The position numbers and the translations under genes are program-made. A DNA stretch of 64,000 nt from Acidobacteriota bacterium (GTDB lineage Bacteria; Acidobacteriota; Thermoanaerobaculia; UBA5066): NCBI GenBank assembly GCA_029781975.1, contig JAKOVQ010000016.1:62001-126000 (forward strand), given 5' to 3'. The first letter of the stretch is position 1; the number at the start of each line of letters is the position of its first letter. Shown in pieces: positions 44,177-53,158 of the stretch. Below the pieces are notes generated by a model. It was not told the DNA's origin and ran no database searches. It saw nothing but the letters and a program-made list of their open reading frames with translations.

Positions 44177-45859
44177 ATGAGACACGGACTTGGCCTGTTC
44201 CTCGCCAGCGCGCTCGTCGTCGCCGCACCCGGCCGCGCCGCGGAGCCCGCGATCCCGAAGGAGCAGCGGGACGCCGCGAGGGAGATCACCCCCGAGCGGC
44301 TGCGCGCGCACATCCGGTTCCTCGCGTCGGACCTCCTCGAGGGGCGCGGCCCGGCGACCCGCGGGGACCGGCTCGCCGAGGCCTACATCCAGGCCCAGCT
44401 CGAGGCCCTCGGCCTCGCCCCCGGCGCCCCGGAGGGAGGCTTCATCCAGAAGGTCCCGCTCGTGGCGATCCGGCCGAGCTTCGCCGGCCCGGCGGTCTTC
44501 CGGTCGGAGCGCGGGGTCGTGCAGGGGACGCCCGGCGAGAACCTCGTCGCCTCCTCCGGCGTCCAGGCGCCCGAGGCGAGGGTCGACGACGCCGAGGTCG
44601 TCTTCGTGGGCTACGGCATCCAGGCGCCCGAGTACCGCTGGGACGACTACAAGGACGCGGACCTCCGGGGGAAGGTCCTCCTGGTCATGAACAACGACCC
44701 CGAGGGGAGCCCCTCCGAGCCGGATCTCTTCGCCGGGAAGACGCGGCTGAGGTACGGCCGGTGGGACTACAAATACGCCATGGCCGGCAGCAAGGGGGCC
44801 GCGGCGGCGATCGTCATCCACACGACGCCGTCGGCCGGCTACCCGTGGCAGGTCGTGACGTCCTCGTGGAGCGGCGAGCTGTTCGAGCTGCCGGACGACG
44901 GGACGCCGCGCGTGAAGGTGAAGGCCTGGGCCACCGAGGAGCTGGCGCGCGCGATCGCCGCCCTCGGGGGGAAGGACCTCGACCAGCTGCGCGCCGCGGC
45001 CGAGGAGCGATCGTTCCGGCCCGTGCCGCTCGGCGTGAAGATGTCGTTCGCCATCGCCAACGCGATCTCGAGGAAGGAGTCGGGCAACGTCATCGGCATC
45101 CTCCGGGGCTCCGACCCGGTGCGCGCGAACGAGGCCGTCCTCTACACGGCCCATCACGACCACTTCGGCGCGAAGCCCGGCGCGAAACCGGGCGCGGAGC
45201 TGATCTACCACGGCGCGCTCGACAACGCCTCCGGCGTCGCGGCCATCCTGTCGGTGGCCCGGGCCTTCGCGAGCCTCCCGGCGAGGCCGGCCCGGTCGAT
45301 CGTCTTCGCGTTCGTCGCCGGCGAGGAGCAGGGGCTCCTCGGCTCGCAGTGGCTCGCCGCCCACCCGCCCTTCCCGGCGGGACGGATCGCGGCCGACATC
45401 AACGTCGACGGGATCGGCTGGTTCGGAAGGACGCGGGACCTGTCGATGATCGGCCTGGGCAAGTCCTCCATCGACGACGACGTCCGGGCGCTCGCCGCCC
45501 TGCAGGGACGGACGGTGACGCCCGACCCGTTCCCCGACCGCGGGACGTTCTACCGCTCCGACCAGTACAGCCTCGCCCAGGTCGGCGTCCCCGCGGCCTA
45601 CCTGCGGGGCGGGACCGACGTCATCGGCAAGCCCGAGGGCTTCGGGCGCGAGGAGCAGGAGCGGTTCGTGAGGGACGACTACCACCAGCCCTCCGACTCG
45701 ATCCGGGAGAGCTGGGACCTCTCGGGTGCCGTCGAGGACGTGCAGCTCGACTTCTACCTGGGGTGCCGGCTGGCCGACGCGGCCGGGATGCCGCGGTGGA
45801 AGAGCGGGGACGAGTTCGAGCCGGCGCGCAGGAAGGCGCTGGCGGCGCTGGCGAAGTAG
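44177..45859 (+). CDS. Exported M28-family zinc aminopeptidase
   Basis: 560 residues. Signal peptide FLASALVVAAPGRAAE. Residues ~30-95 are helical, then a PA-domain-like insertion (VVFVGYGIQAPEYRWDDYKDADLRGKV). The M28 metal site is complete: TAHHDHFG (His), LDNASGVA (Asp), AGEEQGLLG (catalytic Glu and ligand Glu), INVDGIG (Asp) and a later DDYHQPSD (His). Such enzymes remove N-terminal residues from peptides in the periplasm or outside the cell. It lies about 100 bases after the permease genes but seems to have its own promoter. Confidence 0.92.
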   Translation: MRHGLGLFLASALVVAAPGRAAEPAIPKEQRDAAREITPERLRAHIRFLASDLLEGRGPATRGDRLAEAYIQAQLEALGLAPGAPEGGFIQKVPLVAIRPSFAGPAVFRSERGVVQGTPGENLVASSGVQAPEARVDDAEVVFVGYGIQAPEYRWDDYKDADLRGKVLLVMNNDPEGSPSEPDLFAGKTRLRYGRWDYKYAMAGSKGAAAAIVIHTTPSAGYPWQVVTSSWSGELFELPDDGTPRVKVKAWATEELARAIAALGGKDLDQLRAAAEERSFRPVPLGVKMSFAIANAISRKESGNVIGILRGSDPVRANEAVLYTAHHDHFGAKPGAKPGAELIYHGALDNASGVAAILSVARAFASLPARPARSIVFAFVAGEEQGLLGSQWLAAHPPFPAGRIAADINVDGIGWFGRTRDLSMIGLGKSSIDDDVRALAALQGRTVTPDPFPDRGTFYRSDQYSLAQVGVPAAYLRGGTDVIGKPEGFGREEQERFVRDDYHQPSDSIRESWDLSGAVEDVQLDFYLGCRLADAAGMPRWKSGDEFEPARRKALAALAK

Positions 45860-45935
45860 GGCCTTCCCTGGTCGGGGGCCGGCGCGGCGACGCGGGGGAA
45901 CGGGAGGCGTCGCGCCGGCGGAAAGGTGGAGCGTC

Positions 45936-47666
45936 GTGGAGAGAACACCCGAGGAACATCACCTGATCGCTCCCCACGGCGGAGAGCTCGTCTCCTGCCT
46001 GGTCGACGCGGAGCGGGCGGCCCGGCTCAGGGCTCGGTCGCGAGGCTGGCCGTCGTGGGACCTGACCCCCCGGCAGCTGTGCGATCTCGAGCTCCTCCTG
46101 TCCGGGGCCTTCTCGCCTCTCCGGAGCTTCCTGGGACGGGCGGACTACGAGTCGGTCTGCGAGAGCTCCCGGCTCGCGAGCGGGCTCCTCTGGCCGATCC
46201 CCGTCGTCCTCGACGTCCCCGCGGCCTCCCACGACGCCATCGCGCCCGGCGCGACCATCGCCCTCCGCAGCCCGGAAGGCGTCATGCTCGCGGCGCTCCA
46301 CGTGGAGGAGAGCTGGTCCCCCGACCGCCGGGCCGAGGCCGAGCGGGTGTACGGCACGACCAGCCCGGAGCACCCGGGAGCGAGGGCCCTCCTCGAGGAG
46401 ACGAATCCCCGGTACGTCTCCGGGCGCCTCGAAGGCATCGAGCTGCCGACCCACTACGACTTCCGGTCGCTGAGGCTCACGCCGGCGGAGCTGCGGGCCG
46501 AGCTCGCGAGGCTCGGGTGGCGGCGCGTCGTCGCGTTCCAGACGCGCAACCCGATGCACCGCGCCCATTTCGAGCTGACGCTCCGGGCCGCCCGGGACGC
46601 GGAGGCGAACCTCCTCGTCCACCCGGTCGTGGGGCTCACCAGGCCGGGGGACGTCGACCACTACACGAGGGTCCGCTGCTACGAGCTCCTCCTCCACCGG
46701 TACCCGGCGTACACCGTCAAGCTCGCCCTCCTCCCGCTCGCCATGCGGATGGCGGGCCCGCGGGAAGCGCTGTGGCACGCCATCATCCGCAAGAACCATG
46801 GCGCCACGCACCTCATCGTGGGCCGGGACCACGCGGGCCCGGGCTCGCGCCGCGACGGGACGCCGTTCTACGACCCGTACGCCGCGCAGGAGCTCCTCCG
46901 GGAGCACGAGGACGAGCTCGGAATCCGGATGGTCCCCTTCCGGATGACTGCCTGGGTCGCGGAGCGGGACGAGTACGTGCCCGAGGACGAGCGGGCGCCT
47001 GGCACCCGCGTCCTCGACCTCTCCGGGACGGAGCTCCGCCGTCGGCTCCTCGAGGGGCGTGAGATCCCGCCCTGGTTCACGTTCCCGGAGGTGGCGGAGG
47101 AGCTCCGGCGTCGCTACCCGCCGCGGTCACGCCAGGGCTTCACCGTCTTCTTCACGGGGCTCTCGGGCTCCGGCAAGTCGACGATCGCGAACGCGCTCCT
47201 GGTCCGGTTCCTGGAGATGGGGGGCCGGCCGGTGACGCTCCTCGACGGCGACGTCGTCCGCAGGCACCTGTCGTCGGAGCTCGGCTTCTCGAAGGAGCAC
47301 CGGGACCTCAACATCTTCCGGATCGGCTTCGTCGCGTCGGAGATCACAAAGAACGGCGGGATCGCGCTCTGCGCCCCGATCGCGCCTTACGACGAGGCCC
47401 GGAAGGCGGTCCGCGCGCAGGTCGAGGCCCACGGGGGGTTCGTCCTCGTCCACCTCGCGACGCCCCTCGAGGTGTGCGAGGCGCGGGACCGGAAGGGCCT
47501 CTACGCCAAGGCCCGCCAGGGGATCGTCAAGGCGTTCACCGGCATCTCGGACCCCTACGAGGCTCCCCTCGACGCCGAGATCGTGATCGACACGACCGAC
47601 ACGTCGCCGGAGGAGGCGCTGCAGCAGGTGATCCTGCACCTGGAGCGGGCCGGCTACGTCGCGTAG
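45936..47666 (+). CDS. Bifunctional ATP sulfurylase/APS kinase
   Basis: 576 residues, GTG start preceded by GGAAAGGTGGA. Residues ~1-390 are ATP sulfurylase: QTRNPMHRAH is the nucleotide-binding signature, HPVVG is the adjacent strand and GRDHAGPG the second conserved block. Residues ~395-576 are APS kinase, with P-loop GLSGSGKST, DGD and the KNGGIALCAPIAPY lid. The fusion converts sulfate to PAPS for sulfation or assimilation. All motifs of both halves are intact, so the kinase half is probably catalytic, unlike fungal ATP sulfurylases where it is regulatory. No other sulfur genes are nearby. Confidence 0.95.
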   Translation: MERTPEEHHLIAPHGGELVSCLVDAERAARLRARSRGWPSWDLTPRQLCDLELLLSGAFSPLRSFLGRADYESVCESSRLASGLLWPIPVVLDVPAASHDAIAPGATIALRSPEGVMLAALHVEESWSPDRRAEAERVYGTTSPEHPGARALLEETNPRYVSGRLEGIELPTHYDFRSLRLTPAELRAELARLGWRRVVAFQTRNPMHRAHFELTLRAARDAEANLLVHPVVGLTRPGDVDHYTRVRCYELLLHRYPAYTVKLALLPLAMRMAGPREALWHAIIRKNHGATHLIVGRDHAGPGSRRDGTPFYDPYAAQELLREHEDELGIRMVPFRMTAWVAERDEYVPEDERAPGTRVLDLSGTELRRRLLEGREIPPWFTFPEVAEELRRRYPPRSRQGFTVFFTGLSGSGKSTIANALLVRFLEMGGRPVTLLDGDVVRRHLSSELGFSKEHRDLNIFRIGFVASEITKNGGIALCAPIAPYDEARKAVRAQVEAHGGFVLVHLATPLEVCEARDRKGLYAKARQGIVKAFTGISDPYEAPLDAEIVIDTTDTSPEEALQQVILHLERAGYVA

Positions 47667-47803
47667 CGCGAGCCGGGCACGGGGCCGGCGCCGGGGAGGG
47701 GAGAGGCCGGTCGCCTGCCCTGCGGCTCGGCCGTCGGGCTCTGGGCCACGTCGGCGGTCGAGGCGGCCGCGGCCGCATGCCCCTCGGACCCTTCCCGCCA
47801 CCC

Positions 47804-47809
47804 CATAAT
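47804..47809 (+). promoter_or_regulatory. -10-like CATAAT before mini-ORF and UbiA gene
   Basis: CATAAT, close to TATAAT, ends six bases before GTG 47816, the first codon of a 15-codon ORF that runs into the UbiA gene start. Confidence 0.5.
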
Positions 47810-47815
47810 CGCGCC

Positions 47816-47863
47816 GTGGAGGAGACCGGCATGGCGCCCGTCGGGTGCGGAGCGGTCAGGTGA
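47816..47863 (+). CDS. Candidate 15-residue leader peptide ORF
   Basis: VEETGMAPVGCGAVR, from GTG 47816 to TGA 47861-47863. The stop overlaps the GTG (47860) of the UbiA-type gene as GTGA. A good -10-like CATAAT sits six bases upstream. If translated as a leaderless ORF it would deliver ribosomes to the UbiA start by coupling. Alternatively this is simply untranslated leader. Confidence 0.35.
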   Translation: MEETGMAPVGCGAVR

Positions 47864-48786
47864 CGGCGGCTCCGCCGCCGCCCCCGGCCGGGACGCCGCG
47901 GCGCGGGGCCGTCGCCGTCGTCCTGGCGGCGGTCCGCTGGCACCAGTGGGCGAAGAACGTCCTCGTCCTGGTCCCGCTCGTCGCGGCCCACCGGGTGGGG
48001 GAGACGGCCCTCGTCCTGAGGACGCTCCTCGCGTTCGTCGCGTTCTGCCTCTGCGCCTCGGCGGGGTACCTCGTCAACGACGTCGTCGACCTCCCCCACG
48101 ACCGGGCGCACGCCCGGAAGCGGGGACGTCCCCTCGCCGCGGGCGAGATGACGCGGGGAGGGGCTCTCGGCCTGGCAGCGGTCCTGGCGGCCCTGTCGGC
48201 GGCAGCTGCCCTCGCGCTCCCGTGGCGCTTCGGCCTCGCCCTCCTCGCCTACTTCCTCCTCGCGCTCTCCTACTCGCTCGTCCTCAAGCGTCTCGCCCTC
48301 GTCGACGTGGTCGTCCTGGCCGTCCTCTACACCCTCCGGATCGTCGCGGGGGGGGCAGCCGGGCCCCTCGACGTCTCGTTCTGGCTCCTCGCCCTCTCGC
48401 TCTTCCTGTTCTTCTCGCTCGCCCTCGTGAAGCGCTACACCGAGCTCCTCGGGCTCGGGGGACACGAAGGCGCGGAGCCCCGGGGGCGCGGCTATCGGGC
48501 CGGAGACCTGGGCCTCCTCCAGGCGCTCGGGGCCTCCTCGGGCTGCCTCGCCGTCCTCGTCGTGGCCTTCTACGTCAACAGTCCCCGGAGCGCCGCCTTC
48601 TACGCGAGACCCCAGGTCATCTGGCTCCTCTGCCCGCTCCTCCTCTACTGGGTGAGCCGCGTCTGGCTGAAGGCGGCGCGGGGCGAGGTGCGGGACGACC
48701 CGGTGGTCTTCGCGATCGGCGACGGGCCGAGCTGGGCCGTCGTCGCGCTGGGGCTCGTCATCATGGTCGTCGCCCTCGTCCCCTGA
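47860..48786 (+). CDS. UbiA-family prenyltransferase, decaprenyl-phosphate phosphoribosyltransferase-like
   Basis: 308 residues from GTG 47860 (GTG 47845 is an alternative). Eight to nine hydrophobic helices. The first Asp-rich motif NDVVDLPHDRAHARKRGRPLAAG, with K-R-x-R-P-L-A-A-G, is the signature of the DPPR-synthase branch, which transfers phosphoribose from PRPP to polyprenyl phosphate. LYTLRIVAGG is the second conserved region. The product could feed arabinose- or ribose-containing glycan synthesis, but no partner genes (epimerase DprE1/2) are nearby. Confidence 0.85.
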   Translation: MTAAPPPPPAGTPRRGAVAVVLAAVRWHQWAKNVLVLVPLVAAHRVGETALVLRTLLAFVAFCLCASAGYLVNDVVDLPHDRAHARKRGRPLAAGEMTRGGALGLAAVLAALSAAAALALPWRFGLALLAYFLLALSYSLVLKRLALVDVVVLAVLYTLRIVAGGAAGPLDVSFWLLALSLFLFFSLALVKRYTELLGLGGHEGAEPRGRGYRAGDLGLLQALGASSGCLAVLVVAFYVNSPRSAAFYARPQVIWLLCPLLLYWVSRVWLKAARGEVRDDPVVFAIGDGPSWAVVALGLVIMVVALVP

Positions 48787-48840
48787 CGGCGCCGCGAGGC
48801 ATGCCCCGCACGGGCTCCCCCGGCGCTCGGGAACCGGCGT

Positions 48841-48846
48841 CAGAAT
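48841..48846 (+). promoter_or_regulatory. -10-like CAGAAT before alkyltransferase-like gene
   Basis: CAGAAT retains the conserved A and T of a -10 box and ends nine bases before ATG 48856; no Shine-Dalgarno. Confidence 0.35.
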
Positions 48847-48855
48847 CTCGCGCGC

Positions 48856-49182
48856 ATGCCCCTCGCGAGCGCCACTTACCTGAGGATCTACGCGGTCGTC
48901 TCGCGGATCCCGAGAGGCCGCGTGGCGACCTACGGCCAGGTCGCCGCGCTCGCCGGCCTGCCGGGCCACGCCCGGCTCGTCGGGTACGCCCTGAGCGCGC
49001 TGCCGGACGGGAGCCGCGTCCCGTGGCAGCGCGTCGTGAACGCGCAGGGGCGCGTCAGCCCGCGCTCGTCCGGCTCCGGCCACGACACGCTCCAGGCGGT
49101 GATCCTCCGGCGCGAGGGGGTCCGGTTCGGGCGGGACGGGGCGATCCGCCTCGCCGCCTGCCAGTGGCGCCCCCGGCGCTAA
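48856..49182 (+). CDS. Alkyltransferase-like DNA-repair protein (ATL)
   Basis: 108 residues, the size of the DNA-binding domain of O6-methylguanine methyltransferases. RIPRGRVATYGQVAALAG is the winged-helix recognition segment, and VPWQRVVNAQGRVS occupies the place of the PCHRVV active site. Trp replaces the alkyl-accepting Cys, the defining change of ATL proteins, which bind O6-alkylguanine and hand it to nucleotide excision repair. It is followed 12 bases later by a membrane protein gene. Confidence 0.9.
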   Translation: MPLASATYLRIYAVVSRIPRGRVATYGQVAALAGLPGHARLVGYALSALPDGSRVPWQRVVNAQGRVSPRSSGSGHDTLQAVILRREGVRFGRDGAIRLAACQWRPRR

Positions 49183-49194
49183 GCTCTTCCCGTC

Positions 49195-49737
49195 ATGCGC
49201 CGGTTCGAGGCAGCTCCCTGGTCCACCGCTCTCAGGCTCGTCTCCTTCCTCGGCGCAGGGGTCCTCCTCGCCGTCGGATACACGGTCGGCCGCGCCATCC
49301 CGCGCACCGGTCACGCCCCGGTCGCGGAAGCAGCGGGCCGCGTCGTCCTTCCCGTCTTCCTCCTCGTTGTCGTCGGCTCCCTCCTCTTCGTCGTCACCGG
49401 CTACCACCTCGAGGGGACGTCGCTCCTCGTCCACCGGCCTCTCTGGCAGTCGCGCATCGACCTTCGGGGCCTCGAGAGGGTCTGGCACGACCCCGCGGCG
49501 ATGCGCCGGTCGCTCCGCCTCTTCGGGAACGGCGGGCTCTTCTCCATCACGGGGCTCTACCGGAACTCCACCCTCGGGACGTACCGCGCCTTCGTCACCG
49601 ACCCGGCGCGAGCCGTGGTCCTGAGGAGCCCGGCCCGCGTCGTCGTGGTCTCCCCGGCCTCTCCCCTCGAGTTCGTGAGCCACGTCGCGACGCTCGTCCC
49701 GGGGGTCGCCGTCGGGCCGGCGCCGCGACGGGCCTGA
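49195..49737 (+). CDS. Membrane protein with bacterial PH-like domain
   Basis: 180 residues. Two N-terminal helices (LVSFLGAGVLLAVGYTVG; VVLPVFLLVVVGSLLFVVTGY) are followed by a ~110-residue domain with the pattern of bacterial PH proteins: YHLEGTSLLVHRPLWQSRIDLRGLERV and RAFVTDPARAVVLRSPARVVVVSPASPLEFV. No enzymatic motif. Function unknown; possibly a small sensor or scaffold. Confidence 0.7.
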   Translation: MRRFEAAPWSTALRLVSFLGAGVLLAVGYTVGRAIPRTGHAPVAEAAGRVVLPVFLLVVVGSLLFVVTGYHLEGTSLLVHRPLWQSRIDLRGLERVWHDPAAMRRSLRLFGNGGLFSITGLYRNSTLGTYRAFVTDPARAVVLRSPARVVVVSPASPLEFVSHVATLVPGVAVGPAPRRA

Positions 49738-49780
49738 CCCTCCGCGCCCTTCGGCCGGACGCCTCCGGGCCGCGCCTTCC

Positions 49781-50221
49781 TCAGGGCCGGCGGAAGAGCT
49801 GGAGGAGGGCGTGGCCAAGGCGGAGGACGAGGACGCTGCAGAAGCCCGTGAGGAGGACCCAGGCGAGGGCGCGAGCCCGCTCGTTCGGCCGCGCGCCGGC
49901 GCCGAGGATCGGGCCTGGCCCGGCGGCGTGCTCGAAAGCCGGACGCCTGCTGCCCGGCATCCCCTGGATCAGGGCGACCGCATCGTCGAGATCCCCCTTC
50001 GGCACCCACACGGCCGTCGGCTGGCCCACGATCGGCTCGGTCAGGACCGGAGGGAGGGAGAGCCCGCCCGGCAGGTCCTGCCTCAGGAGCGGCAGCATCC
50101 CGGCGTCCTGGAGCGCGCTCGCCACGAGGCCCGCCTCGAGCGGGTCGGTGCTCCGGAAGACGACGACCAGCTCGGTCGAGGGAGCGCCGTCGTCCTCGGA
50201 CACGAGGCGCGTGTCGTTCAC
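49781..50221 (-). CDS. DUF2007-like putative signal-transducing protein with C-terminal helix
   Basis: 146 residues from GTG 50221. The segment ELVVVFRSTDPLEAGLVASALQDAGMLPLLRQ matches the DUF2007 (putative prokaryotic signal transducing protein) fold, a small beta-alpha-beta domain related to PII-like folds. TAVWVPKGDLDDAVALIQG closes the domain at ~95. The C-terminus is one hydrophobic helix (ALAWVLLTGFCSVLVLRLGHALL). Divergent from the acyltransferase gene and convergent with the PH-like gene. Confidence 0.75.
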   Translation of the reverse strand: MNDTRLVSEDDGAPSTELVVVFRSTDPLEAGLVASALQDAGMLPLLRQDLPGGLSLPPVLTEPIVGQPTAVWVPKGDLDDAVALIQGMPGSRRPAFEHAAGPGPILGAGARPNERARALAWVLLTGFCSVLVLRLGHALLQLFRRP

Positions 50222-50353
50222 GCTCCGATCGTCGCACGGCTTCCGTCCCGTGGGGTGCGCCCCGCGCGCCCCGGCGAGCGGGACCCTCACGGCCGCGCCG
50301 GCGGCACGGCGCTCCTCTCCGTTCCGCGGTAGAGTTCCGCCCACCCCGGGACC

Positions 50354-51781
50354 ATGACCGAGACCGTCTCGCTGCCGCTCTGGCTGGCTGCCGTCGTCTT
50401 CCTCCTCGCCGCCCTGGCGCTGGTGGAGCGCCTCCTCCTTCCGGGGGTGAAGTGGGTGGTGCGGCGGCGGGTGAACCGCGTCCTCGACGAGGTGGACCGG
50501 CGGCTGAAGATCCGGATCCAGCCGTTCAAGCTGACGAAGCGGCAGGTCCTCGTCGAGCGGCTCCTCAACGACCCGCCGGTCCTCGAGGCGATCGACGCCG
50601 CGTCCCGCGAGGAGGGGATCCCGATCTCGACCGCCTACGCGCGCGCCGCCGCCTATGCCGAGGAGATCGTCCCGGGCTTCAACGCCTACGTCTACTTCCG
50701 CGTCGGCTACTTCCTCGCCCGCCAGGCCGCCCGCGCCCTCTACCGCGTCCGGCTGGGCGAGGCGGCCGAGCTGGCGGCCGCCGTCCCCGAAGGGGCGACG
50801 GTCGTCTTCCTGATGAACCACCGCTCCAACATGGACTACGTCCTGGTGTCGTACCTCGTCGCCGAGAGGACGGCGCTGAGCTACGCCGTCGGCGAGTGGG
50901 CGCGCGTCTGGCCGCTCCAGACCCTCTTCCGCGCGATGGGGGCCTACTTCATCCGGCGCGACTCGCGGAACGCGCTCTACCGGAGGGTGCTCGAGCGCTA
51001 CGTCGCGATGGCGACGGCCGGCGGCGTCACGCAGGCCGTCTACCCCGAGGGGGGGCTGACGCGGGACGGCCGGCTCCGGCCGCCGCGGCTCGGGATCCTC
51101 GACTACATCGTCCGCTCCTTCGACCCGTCCGCGGGGCGCGACGTCGTCTTCGTCCCGGTCGGCCTGAACTACGACCGCGTCCTGGAGGACCGGACCCTCC
51201 TCCTCGACCTCGACCCCGCCGCCGCCCGTCCCGGCGCGGGAGGCGCCTCCCTGAGGACGGCGGCGTTCCTCCTCCGGAACCTCGGCCTGATGGCGAGGAA
51301 CCGGTGGCGCCGGTTCGGGTACGCCTGCGTCCAGCTGGGCCCGCCGGTCTCGCTCCGGAGGTACCTCGGCGCGCGCGGGATCGACCCCCGCGCCCTCCCG
51401 CGCGAGGAGAGGATCGCGCGCGTCGGGGAGCTGGCGAACGAGCTGATGGCCGCGATCGCGCGCGTCGTCCCCGTCGTCCCGGTCGCGCTCGTGGCGACGG
51501 TGTTCGTTCGCTGGCCGGAGCGATCGTTCACCGAGCTCGAGCTGAAGGCCGAGGCGCTCCGCCTGATCGGGGAGCTGGAGGCGGCGGGGGCGAAGGTCCA
51601 CGTCCCGCGCCACGACCGCGACTACGCGATCTCGGTCGGCCTGAGGATGCTGACGCTCCGGCGCGCGGTGACGGTCGCGGACGGCCTCCACCGCGCCGAC
51701 CCGCGGGAGCTGCGGCTCCTGGGCTACTACGCGGGGAGCATCGAGCACCTCCTGCCGCGCCAGGAGGAAGGGGCGGCCTGA
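50354..51781 (+). CDS. PlsB-like glycerol-3-phosphate acyltransferase
   Basis: 475 residues. An N-terminal helix (LPLWLAAVVFLLAALALVERLLLP) anchors the protein. The acyltransferase core has motif I NHRSNMDY (HX4D), motif II around GAYFIRRDSRN, motif III YPEGGLTRDG and a later VFVPVGLNYDR. That order is typical of PlsB/PlsC-type enzymes that acylate glycerol-3-phosphate at the inner membrane; the spacing and length favour the PlsB-like (GPAT/DHAPAT) branch. The N-terminal ~100 residues resemble the helical region of bacterial GPATs. The C-terminal 150 residues are helical. Confidence 0.85.
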   Translation: MTETVSLPLWLAAVVFLLAALALVERLLLPGVKWVVRRRVNRVLDEVDRRLKIRIQPFKLTKRQVLVERLLNDPPVLEAIDAASREEGIPISTAYARAAAYAEEIVPGFNAYVYFRVGYFLARQAARALYRVRLGEAAELAAAVPEGATVVFLMNHRSNMDYVLVSYLVAERTALSYAVGEWARVWPLQTLFRAMGAYFIRRDSRNALYRRVLERYVAMATAGGVTQAVYPEGGLTRDGRLRPPRLGILDYIVRSFDPSAGRDVVFVPVGLNYDRVLEDRTLLLDLDPAAARPGAGGASLRTAAFLLRNLGLMARNRWRRFGYACVQLGPPVSLRRYLGARGIDPRALPREERIARVGELANELMAAIARVVPVVPVALVATVFVRWPERSFTELELKAEALRLIGELEAAGAKVHVPRHDRDYAISVGLRMLTLRRAVTVADGLHRADPRELRLLGYYAGSIEHLLPRQEEGAA

Positions 51782-51901
51782 CAGGGCGGGCGGGCGGCGG
51801 GGAGAGAGCTTCTCCCCGGACGACACCGGCGCCGGTTCTCGCCCGCTGCTAAGCTGGCCGGCCGGGTCCGGCCGCGAGCCGGCCCCGTTCCGGAGGAAGC
51901 C

Positions 51902-52945
51902 ATGGTCCGACGCGCGACGCTGCCCGGGATCCTCGCCCTCGTCCTCCTCGCCCCCCTCTCCGCCCCCCTTCGCGCCGCCGACGAGCCCGACCTCGCCGCG
52001 CGGGTCAAGAAGCTCGAGTCCGACGTCGACGACCTGAAGTGGCAGGTGGACGAGACGCGGAAGTCGGCCGACGACGCGCTCTTCTGGCTTCGCCTCTCGG
52101 ACGTGGCCGAGGTGGACAAGGTGATGGTCGCCGGGCCGCCGAACCCGCGCGCGAAAGAGCGCTACGGGATCAGGAACGAGCGGCACCCGATCCGCTTCAG
52201 CCAGTACGTCTTCGTCCCGAGGAAGCTCGACAGGTCGAGGAAGCACCCCCTCGTCGTCCTCCCGCACGGCGGCGTCCACGGCGACTTCGGCACCTACCAC
52301 GTCCACATCGTGAGGGAGATGCTCGACCGCGGCTGGGTCGTCGTGGCCCCGGAGTACCGCGGGTCGACCGGCTACGGGAAGGGGTTCTACGAGGCGATCG
52401 ACTACGGCGGCCTCGAGGTGGACGACGTGATCGCCGGCCGCGACTGGGCCGTGGAGCAGCTCCCGTTCGTGGACGGGTCGCGGACCGCCATCGTCGGCTG
52501 GAGCCACGGCGGGCTGATCGCGCTCCTCGCCGCGATGGACCACCCGGACAAGTGGAAGGCCGCCTACGCCGGCGTCCCGGTCACCGACCTCGTCGCGCGC
52601 CTCGGTTACCACGAGCAGTCGTACGAGGACGAGTTCGCCGCGAAGTACCACGTCGGCAAGAAGGTGGTGGAGGACGTCGACGAGTACCGGCGCCGCAGCC
52701 CGGTGACCCACGTGGACAAGCTGAAGGTGCCGCTCCTCGTCCACGCGACGACCAACGACCGCGACGTGAACGTCCTCGAGACCGAGAACCTCGTCGCGGC
52801 CCTGAAGGCCGCCGGCAAGGACTTCCAGTACAGGATCTACAAGGACGCTCCCGCCGGCCACAGCTTCAACCGGATCGACACGGCGCTCGCGCAGGAGTCG
52901 CGGAAGGAGATCTGGGCCTTCCTGGAGAAGTACTTCGGGCGCTGA
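51902..52945 (+). CDS. Exported S9-type serine hydrolase
   Basis: 347 residues, GGAGGAAG before the ATG. Signal peptide LPGILALVLLAPLSAPLRAA; residues ~28-65 are a short coiled coil (LAARVKKLESDVDDLKWQVDE). The alpha/beta-hydrolase domain follows: oxyanion strand VVLPHGGVHGDFG, EYRGSTGYGKGFYEA (prolyl-oligopeptidase signature), nucleophile elbow GWSHGG, catalytic Asp in TTNDRDVNVLE and His in APAGHSFN. The catalytic triad is complete. No separate propeller domain is present, so it is a compact peptidase or esterase. Confidence 0.88.
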   Translation: MVRRATLPGILALVLLAPLSAPLRAADEPDLAARVKKLESDVDDLKWQVDETRKSADDALFWLRLSDVAEVDKVMVAGPPNPRAKERYGIRNERHPIRFSQYVFVPRKLDRSRKHPLVVLPHGGVHGDFGTYHVHIVREMLDRGWVVVAPEYRGSTGYGKGFYEAIDYGGLEVDDVIAGRDWAVEQLPFVDGSRTAIVGWSHGGLIALLAAMDHPDKWKAAYAGVPVTDLVARLGYHEQSYEDEFAAKYHVGKKVVEDVDEYRRRSPVTHVDKLKVPLLVHATTNDRDVNVLETENLVAALKAAGKDFQYRIYKDAPAGHSFNRIDTALAQESRKEIWAFLEKYFGR

Positions 52946-53145
52946 GGAGGAAGCGGGGAGGGGGCCGGGAACGCCCCGGGAACCTGCAGGGAGCGGCCCA
53001 CGCGGGGGCGGTGGAGCCGACCGGCGACCGGGTCCCCCCTGAGCTCGTGGCTCGGAGCCTCCCGGTCAGCAGGGAGCGGGAGGACGACGGGTGCCCGTCG
53101 CCGAGGCGGGCGCCCCGCGGGTCTCGCCGCGCGGCCGCTCCGTGC

Positions 53146-53151
53146 GAGGAT
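53146..53151 (+). promoter_or_regulatory. -10-like GAGGAT before tag
   Basis: GAGGAT keeps A and T at the two most conserved -10 positions and ends seven bases before GTG 53159. Weakest of the series. Confidence 0.3.
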
Positions 53152-53158
53152 CGGCGGC

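Noticed and set aside
41447-45685. 1412-codon open frame antisense to the ABC permeases and peptidase
   Set aside because: Shadow of four well-supported genes; rich in Asp/Glu/Arg/His with no folded-domain pattern.
52964-52985. Direct repeat CCGGGAACGCC/CCGGGAACC in a 213-base intergenic gap
   Set aside because: Two short imperfect copies in GC-rich DNA; no array or flanking signal to support an operator.
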